NCBI GenBank assembly: GCA_031763025.1
Contig: JASSKH010000026.1
Coordinates: 1-64,000 of the forward strand
Reading direction: 5' to 3'
Source of the DNA: Macrocystis pyrifera
Lineage: Eukaryota > Sar > Phaeophyceae > Laminariales > Laminariaceae
DNA length: 64,000 nucleotides
Both the position numbers and the translations under genes were made by a program. A model generated the notes under the pieces. The model did no database searches, was not told the origin of the DNA, and was given only the letters and a program-made list of their open reading frames with translations. Below are positions 58,205 to 64,000 of the stretch, in pieces (positions within the stretch are counted from its first letter, which is position 1; each line of letters begins with the position of its first letter).

Positions 58205-60786
58205 GCCAGGTATCAGATATGTATGTACTACGATACAGTACAAGTAAGTGTGTAATATATGTACAATACTGAAAACAGATATCATTTTCACATACGAGTT
58301 CGTATACTAAATTTTTATTCTATATACTACTTCATACAAAAAGTTTTTCAATAACGCCAATCAATCATGATACGTTATCGGTACAGTTGTTGTTGTAGTT
58401 GTTGTTGTTACTATTAATAGCTGTTGCGGTTATTATTGCTGCTGCTTTTGCTCTCATCACCTTACTTATTGAATATGTGTTCGAGCTGTCAAGGAGGTAT
58501 CCAGCCAGCAAGCATGATCCTTTGCAAACAGAGTTTCTAAGCACAATGTACTGTAGTAGAACATTTATATTCTCACAGAATCACACGCTCTGCGGCCCCC
58601 GGGCTCCTCTTCCACTTGGACCTGAGCCCTCCAACACAACCCTGGCCATAGATGGCATCCGCAGGGGTGGGAGCGGAGCGAACTGGTCGGCCACAGCTGG
58701 CCATCAAAATCGCGCTTAAAATGTCTCCGAAACCGACGTCCAGCAAACGAGAATCCCCAAACCGCCGACAATATGTACCGTTTTTACTGCTGGTGTAGAT
58801 CTAAAAGAAAAATATCTTTATTCTTCTTTTCAAAATCCAAATTTATTTGTAAACAAGCTTCTCCCTTTCTTTATTGCTTCAGTTGGTTGTGGAGGCCTGA
58901 GCCCCGAGTCTAGGAATGAAGATGTTTGTGTGCCCTCATCAATGTTTTTGTACTACGTATGAGTTACTACTGCTGTAAAGTCCCAAAAGGCAACCACGCA
59001 ACCACTCACTGCTGGCTGCGTGCCTTAGGATTGACAGATGTGGCAGATCGAGACTGACTGCACTCCAGCCCTTTTAAGACTTCAGAGAGGAAAAGTGACG
59101 ACAAGTGCGGTCACCAGCATAACGATTACAGTACGACGAGCACTCAACGATTACAGCACGAGCGCGTACGTACGTACCACTTTAGCAGCAGTCAGGACTG
59201 CTGGGATAAGTGAATTTATAGCGTCCAAAATAATACCGGAACACCAATAAAACGCAAAGAACTATTAATATCTGTTGTTGCACGACATCCACGCAGCACG
59301 ATATACTTACATCAGGTACTACTACTACTCGTCGTCGTGCTGCTGCGTGAGCAGCCACAGCAGCATACTACAGTTGTATGTAGTAGTATGTCAATCAATA
59401 TATGTCAATATATTATAGACTGACTGTTTTTAAGTGGCAAGAGCCATATCTTTTTTGTTTGACCGCTTCATACCTGGTCCCAAGCGACCCCATTCAAAGG
59501 GTGCATAAAGCACAGGACTCCAGCTTACATGCACAGCAGTAGGTCGACCTTCTCCATCTACGAAGAGCCTGAAACCAGAAACCAAGAACCCACGTATAAT
59601 GAGTGTACTTGCATCCTATGAATATATAATGATATATAATGAATGCACGTATCAAATACCAGGTACCAGGTATATACGAGCTGCCGTGTATTTGCTGTGG
59701 GTTGTGGATTGTGGGGCTACTTCTGCCGTAGTTTGGACTCCCTCTGTCGGTTGTATTACTGTATTTACCTTGTCGACAGTAGTAGACATCGGGATTTTTT
59801 ACAGAGTAGACGGTAGACGAAATCACAGAAGGAGTACGGGTATACTATACTGCAACTGCTGTGTATGTAACAGTCCAGAGAACACATGTGAAGGCATTAT
59901 AGGCATTCCCAACGAGGGGCTGCCGTTTTTGTCATCCGGTACAGCAGTACAGGTACATGACGATCAATCAATCCAATACTACTGCTGTAATGCGTACATA
60001 CCTGTACATACAACGCAACAACAACAACGAACACCACCACCACCAACAACAACAGCAGTTATTAATATTAATAGTATTAATAGTACGAAACTCCAACAAT
60101 AATCTACCTCCGCTCGACGAGTCCCCTTCTTGTCGTCATGATACATCAAATGTTCCGCTCTGTACGTACCTGACCTACCCACACCAAGCACGTACGTACT
60201 TTACCCGACCAGCTTCACCCACACCAAGCACGTACCTGACCCAACCAGCCCCACCCACACCAAGAGAGTGACGAACAACTTGTCTCGTGCGACAATACGA
60301 GTCTTTCGCAAGCTGCTGCTGCATGATGCAGCAGAGTGTTCAGCTATGTAGTTGCAGTTTTTGGTGCAGTTTTTTTTTTGTGCCACACTCCTGTGCCACA
60401 GCTGGTTGGTATAGTCTGCTGTATGTATCAACCTTCAACTCTCTCTGTCTCTCTCTTTCTCTGGCGGCAAGCTACAGATCCCAACTCCACAAAACAATTC
60501 CGTACACAACCTGCTGCTCACTGTTGTTCCCCGCAATGCCACAACATGATGTGGCATACCTCGTGTCCTGTGGCGATTTACACATGAGCGCTCCGAGAAG
60601 ACCAGGCAAGAAGAAACTGTTCAGGCTGTGATCAAATCCTTTAAAAAATCGACAACATCAAAAATAAAAAAAATAATAAAAATAAAAAAGGGAATTGGGG
60701 TTCCACAACATCGATTGGCGGTCTCACCACCCTGCACCGCGGGGAGAGGGCCACCGTGATGTGAGTGTGGTGAGTCTATCGGGGCG
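58205..60786. other. No gene called; one candidate terminal exon
   Basis: A possible terminal exon at 58,665-58,798 follows an acceptor catccgcag and reads VGAERTGRPQLAIKIALKMS then SPNRRQYVPFLLLV before TAG. No upstream exon supports it. The remainder has tgttgt runs (58,386-58,412) making an artefactual Leu-rich ORF, and short ORFs without motifs. The tandem phrase caccaagcacgtac(gtac)ctgacc recurs at about 60,180-60,255. Confidence 0.3.
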
Positions 60787-62567
60787 ATGAAGCTGCGCTT
60801 TCGGGGTGCGTGCTGGGATGCCAGTGTAGCTGCCACCTCTGGCGTGCCCCCGAGGGCCCAGACAGGCGTACCCCCAGTAGGCACACAAACAGATCCGGTG
60901 CTGTCCTTGCAGGACTTCCTCGAGAAAGAGGGTGTCGTACCGGGGCTCGACTTGCCCTTGCGCCGCCTCCCGAGGCCTCCAAGCACCGATCTCGCTTCGT
61001 GGTCGTGTGCGATCGCAATCCAACGTTATCGAGAAGAGGAAGACGCGCTTCGCTTGAGATTCGACGGGTCTGGGGAGCTTGGGGTTGTTACGGACTCGGA
61101 GCTTTTGGACAACAAGCATCAGGTGCACATCTGTTTCCCATTTCTACTGCTGTACAGCCATAACCTCAGACATTCTTCAGGCGATGAAATGTTTTTCACC
61201 AATTTTTTAAAACTGCCGCAGCAACTCTCATGTACGTGTATTGCTTTATTTGTACCAGATACGTACTTAAATCTCGGCAGAAGCGTTCCGGCTTACAGTA
61301 ACTGATCCAACGACATTGATGGGCTCATGTTTTTTCCTACAGAAGCGCTGCTGTTGTAAGCTTAGGCGCGCCATTTTTTATGTCGTTCCCTTGTCTCCAT
61401 CATGAACAACAGGGCGCCGACCGCTGGTCACAGAGTTTACCTCAGGAATGTCACCGGGATGGCGTAGCAGCCCTTCCCAAGCCAGTCTACTGCGTCATGA
61501 GCGGTGACCCCGCCATGGCCATGGAATCGCAGCGGTCTTTCCTGCGTTTCGTGCTCACGGATCGGCAGCTGCGGGGCCATTTATTGTCGGAAGTGGGTAT
61601 GCAGCTAGGCGCACAGGGGGGCCCCTTATTGACTGCAGCCTGCGCGGATTTTGCCGCTACCTATTCCGGAGTCGCTAAACATCTTGAAATTTGCCACCGC
61701 CAGTATCTGAGCGGAACTCTCCAGCGCCTGCAAGAAGCGAAGCCCTTGCCGAGAGGCGAAAAGTGGTGTTTCCCTCGTGTCGGAGCAGAGTGTGCGTCCC
61801 AGGTGCGGACTTTAAACAAGATACCAGGACTAGGTATACGGTGCTAAGCGGAATACTACCAGCAAGAACACAGGGGCGAGAGGATGTGGGGGGTGCACTG
61901 TGGAGTAAAAAGGGCAGGCAGCAGTGGCGCGTGCGAATAGATCCGCGAATAATTACCACTATCGGTCCGGAAATTTAGGGATATTTGTGTTTGTTATCTT
62001 GTCGACAACCAAACCGTGCGCAATTTCGCGGGCATATTGGCGTATGCAGCTTTGTGAGGCATGTATTGAGTTACACCAATTTACCACCCTTTCGCTTTCA
62101 TTCTGAACCACCGGTAAGGGCGAGCTAAGGTTAACGTATGCTCGTGCGGAGACCCATTCTCACGCCCTGTTCCGTCGGTGGTGCTGACAGCGACGCTTCG
62201 AGCCGATCACTGAGGACTTCAACGAGCTCGTACAATTTCCACCGGGAAGAATCCGTCGCGGCAGCGGCAATGGGAGCTGGTGCAGCCCGGAGGTTGGTGC
62301 TAGTGAAACAACCGTTCACACAGACAACGCGTCGGAAACATGCCATTGCGAGATCTCGGAGGCGGCACCAAGTTTCATGCCCGTATCATCATGGGATGCC
62401 CTAAGTGTCGGCCACCTGCTCAAGGTATAGACCCCTTTTTTTCATGTGTTCCGTTGTATATATCGCATCCATCCAGGACGGTCTTAATTCGCCAGGCAGA
62501 CATGGTTAATCGCGCACGTTCGTTCCTTGTACCTCGCGGTGATACGCACGACGATTGGATTGCTTAA
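60787..62567 (+). CDS. Four-exon gene of unknown function
   Basis: Exons are 60,787-61,122, 61,413-61,802, 62,191-62,424 and 62,496-62,567 (TAA), all in phase 0; about 343 residues. Splice sites are CAT CAG|GTGCAC ... gaacaacag|GGC, TCC CAG|GTGCGG ... gtgctgacag|CGA and CTC AAG|GTATAG ... aattcgccag|GCA. Protein-like stretches are SLQDFLEKEGVVPGLDLPLR, IQRYREEEDALRLRFDGSGE, QRSFLRFVLTDRQLRGHLLS, SGVAKHLEICHRQYLSGTLQ and FEPITEDFNELVQFPPGRIR. An alternative last acceptor (catccatccag, 62,475) would end the protein after ten other residues. The start may be later, because a good acceptor lies at ctgtccttgcag|GAC (60,913). I recognise no domain. Introns are 72-388 bp, shorter than in the SDR gene. 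Confidence 0.6.
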
Positions 62568-63323
62568 TGTATGTGTTTATCACAGGAATGATATTCTTGC
62601 TTGGATTTGATGCCCCTGTCGAATCGTAGTTGCATATTACGTGGGAAGGGTCTCCTCTGGTAGCACCTTTCGTTGTACATGAGATAATATTCGTATTCCA
62701 ACCCACGACGATCTCCTTTGTACGATTACTATGCAGCTCTGGTCGATGCCTGGCGTATCAAAGTTGACAAAGGACTACGCCTTATCCCCGATGTGGGCGA
62801 CTCCCACGGAGCCGCGCGCTACTCGGATTACACACCCGGCTACGCCTGAACCAACGCGACGGAGAGGGCCCAGCGGCGGTGATGCCATAGTTGCAAACCG
62901 GCGCCAAGCATTGGACAGTTTAAGGAATCTGGTGACAGAACGCAGGAGTGACTCCATGAGGTACTGAAGGCGCATTCACTACACCTCAGCCTCGGACAAA
63001 CAGTATCAACATGGTTTAATGTGCGCGAGCGGTTGAATAGAGTCGACCACGTCAGCATTCTGGCGCCTGGCTTGCCATGTTTCTCTTTCCAGAGTCTATT
63101 CTCGCAGCAGTGAGTAGAAAGTACTTAAAATGCGTTAGGTAGATTAGAGCACGGTGTACCCCTACACCATTGCCTTGCTGCACATCAATGTTAATCTCGA
63201 CAATACTCGAGCCAACTGATCTTAGCATGACCGCATTTTTCAATTTACTATGCAAGTTATGGGAGAATAGTCTACTCGTCAATGTGAACAACACGAAACT
63301 TGTTCGCTCGAACTTGTGCCTGA
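62568..63323. other. Intergenic; one unsupported ORF
   Basis: The plus strand at 62,731-62,967 reads GDAIVANRRQALDSLRNLVT before a stop. It could be an exon but has no clear acceptor or partner. Nothing else is seen. Confidence 0.35.
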
Positions 63324-63664
63324 ATGGATGTGGCCCCACTCCAAAATAGGCTATCGCGGAAAACCCCGTGCAAGCTTGTTCTCACAAACTTTTTGGCAGA
63401 GAGGACATTAGATAGCCGGGGAAAGACGATTGCACAGAGTGGGTTTGACGAAATTCGGCTGTGGGCGGGCAGCGAATCTTGGCCTAGCCTGCTTGGTGCT
63501 CAAATTAGCTGCGAGAACCTAGATAAATTAGGACCCACTACTCCTCTGCCTCAAACAGGATCGACGTCGATGATTTTCCTGGGTCCAGAGATCTGCAGCT
63601 GCAAACTATGCGCAAGGACATGGGACTTCTTGATGTCGTCGGGGATAAGGCATGTGGGATATAC
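63324..63664 (+). CDS. Exon(s) of an unidentified gene
   Basis: The open frame reads RKTPCKLVLTNFLAERTLDS, IRLWAGSESWPSLLGAQISC, then MIFLGPEICSCKLCARTWDF and ends at a strong donor ATAC|GTGAGT (63,665, phase 2). A C-x-C-x2-C cluster is present. An acceptor-like ccaaaatag lies at about 63,350, so the true exon may start there rather than at the ATG 63,324. Function unknown. It probably belongs with the exon at 63,854, but the phases do not match directly, so a further exon would be needed. Confidence 0.4.
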
Positions 63665-63853
63665 GTGAGTCCTGCCACCCGGAGTTTCTTTCTCGTGGGC
63701 CTGTAGGGCATTGTTACAAGGCATTCGGGTGTTTGTTTTTTCCTCTCTTCGGCTGTGAGTTGAGACCACCGAGCTGCAGGAAAAGAGCGCCCATTTTGTG
63801 CGATCGGCAACGACGCTTTAGGTACGAACTCTCCTCTTTGTTCTTCTCAACAG

Positions 63854-64000
63854 ATTGCCGCCATCGGCACTGCCACCTGTGACATGATTGCGGCTGTCGA
63901 GAACAGCCACGGCTATTTCCAACCTGCCAACACGACTCCCGCAGTTTTGAGGCAAGAGCTGTTTCCTGAGCGATATCCCCAAATCCCGTTGGCTGTTGCC
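63854..64000 (+). CDS. Partial exon running off the window end
   Basis: After a pyrimidine-rich acceptor (tttgttcttctcaacag) the plus strand is open for 49 codons to the window edge: IAAIGTATCDMIAAVENSHG, YFQPANTTPAVLRQELFPER, YPQIPLAVA. The composition is clearly protein-like. The family is not recognised. Confidence 0.45.
   Translation, partial: MAAIGTATCDMIAAVENSHGYFQPANTTPAVLRQELFPERYPQIPLAVA

Noticed and set aside
58386-58719. Leu/Ile-rich membrane-protein-like ORF
   Set aside because: The hydrophobic start comes from tgttgt repeats; the rest changes frame character and lacks support.
60621-60986. Minus-strand ORF opposite the first exon of the four-exon gene
   Set aside because: The plus-strand frame has donor and acceptor sites in matching phase and better amino-acid balance; the minus ORF ends in an AT-repeat artefact.

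Overview
This is a repeat-rich piece of a eukaryotic nuclear genome. The evidence is spliceosomal introns, LTR retrotransposons of both major superfamilies, MITEs, a MYND zinc-finger gene and a plant/alga-type NAD(P)-binding protein gene. There is no prokaryotic gene density or operon structure. A photosynthetic or formerly photosynthetic protist (for example a stramenopile alga) would fit, but that is inference; nothing here fixes the lineage.

Layout. About 1-10.8 kb is one broken Ty3/gypsy-type LTR retrotransposon on the minus strand. It carries Gag-like, protease, reverse transcriptase and RNase H parts, plus an unexpected NADAR (YbiA/DUF1768) domain just before the protease. 10.8-13.5 kb is AT-rich with old tandem duplications. 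13.5-17.7 kb holds the best host gene: a six-exon minus-strand extended-SDR/Rossmann gene of the At1g32220-like family, assembled from small exons with matching phases; two of its five introns have GC donors. An unrelated plus-strand ORF sits in one of its introns. 19.0-22.4 kb is full of repeats and contains a foldback element with two 755-bp arms (>99% identical by eye) inserted in an older repeat; a second copy of that repeat 0.4 kb away keeps the empty site. 22.8-28 kb has a small ORF, three MITE copies, and tandem arrays with long poly-C tracts.

28.1-37.1 kb is a composite bounded by a ~60-bp inverted repeat; inside it is a broken Ty1/copia element (plus strand, about 28.3-35.96 kb) with a 91-base run of C and several coding tandem repeats. 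37-48 kb is mostly non-coding, with decayed or unidentified ORFs, a large (ACT)n/(TAG)n microsatellite interrupted by a MITE, and a tRNA-Cys-like relic.

48-54 kb holds two host genes on the plus strand: a GNAT-like acetyltransferase (terminal exon clear, upstream exon inferred) and a MYND zinc-finger protein whose finger is split exactly by an intron. 54-60.8 kb is mostly non-coding, with three more MITE copies in a chain. 60.8-62.6 kb has a four-exon gene of unknown function, and 63.3-64 kb has exons of another gene running off the end.

The host genes show no obvious shared pathway. Exon joins were made by eye from splice signals, phase and family motifs. Start codons are the weakest part of every model.
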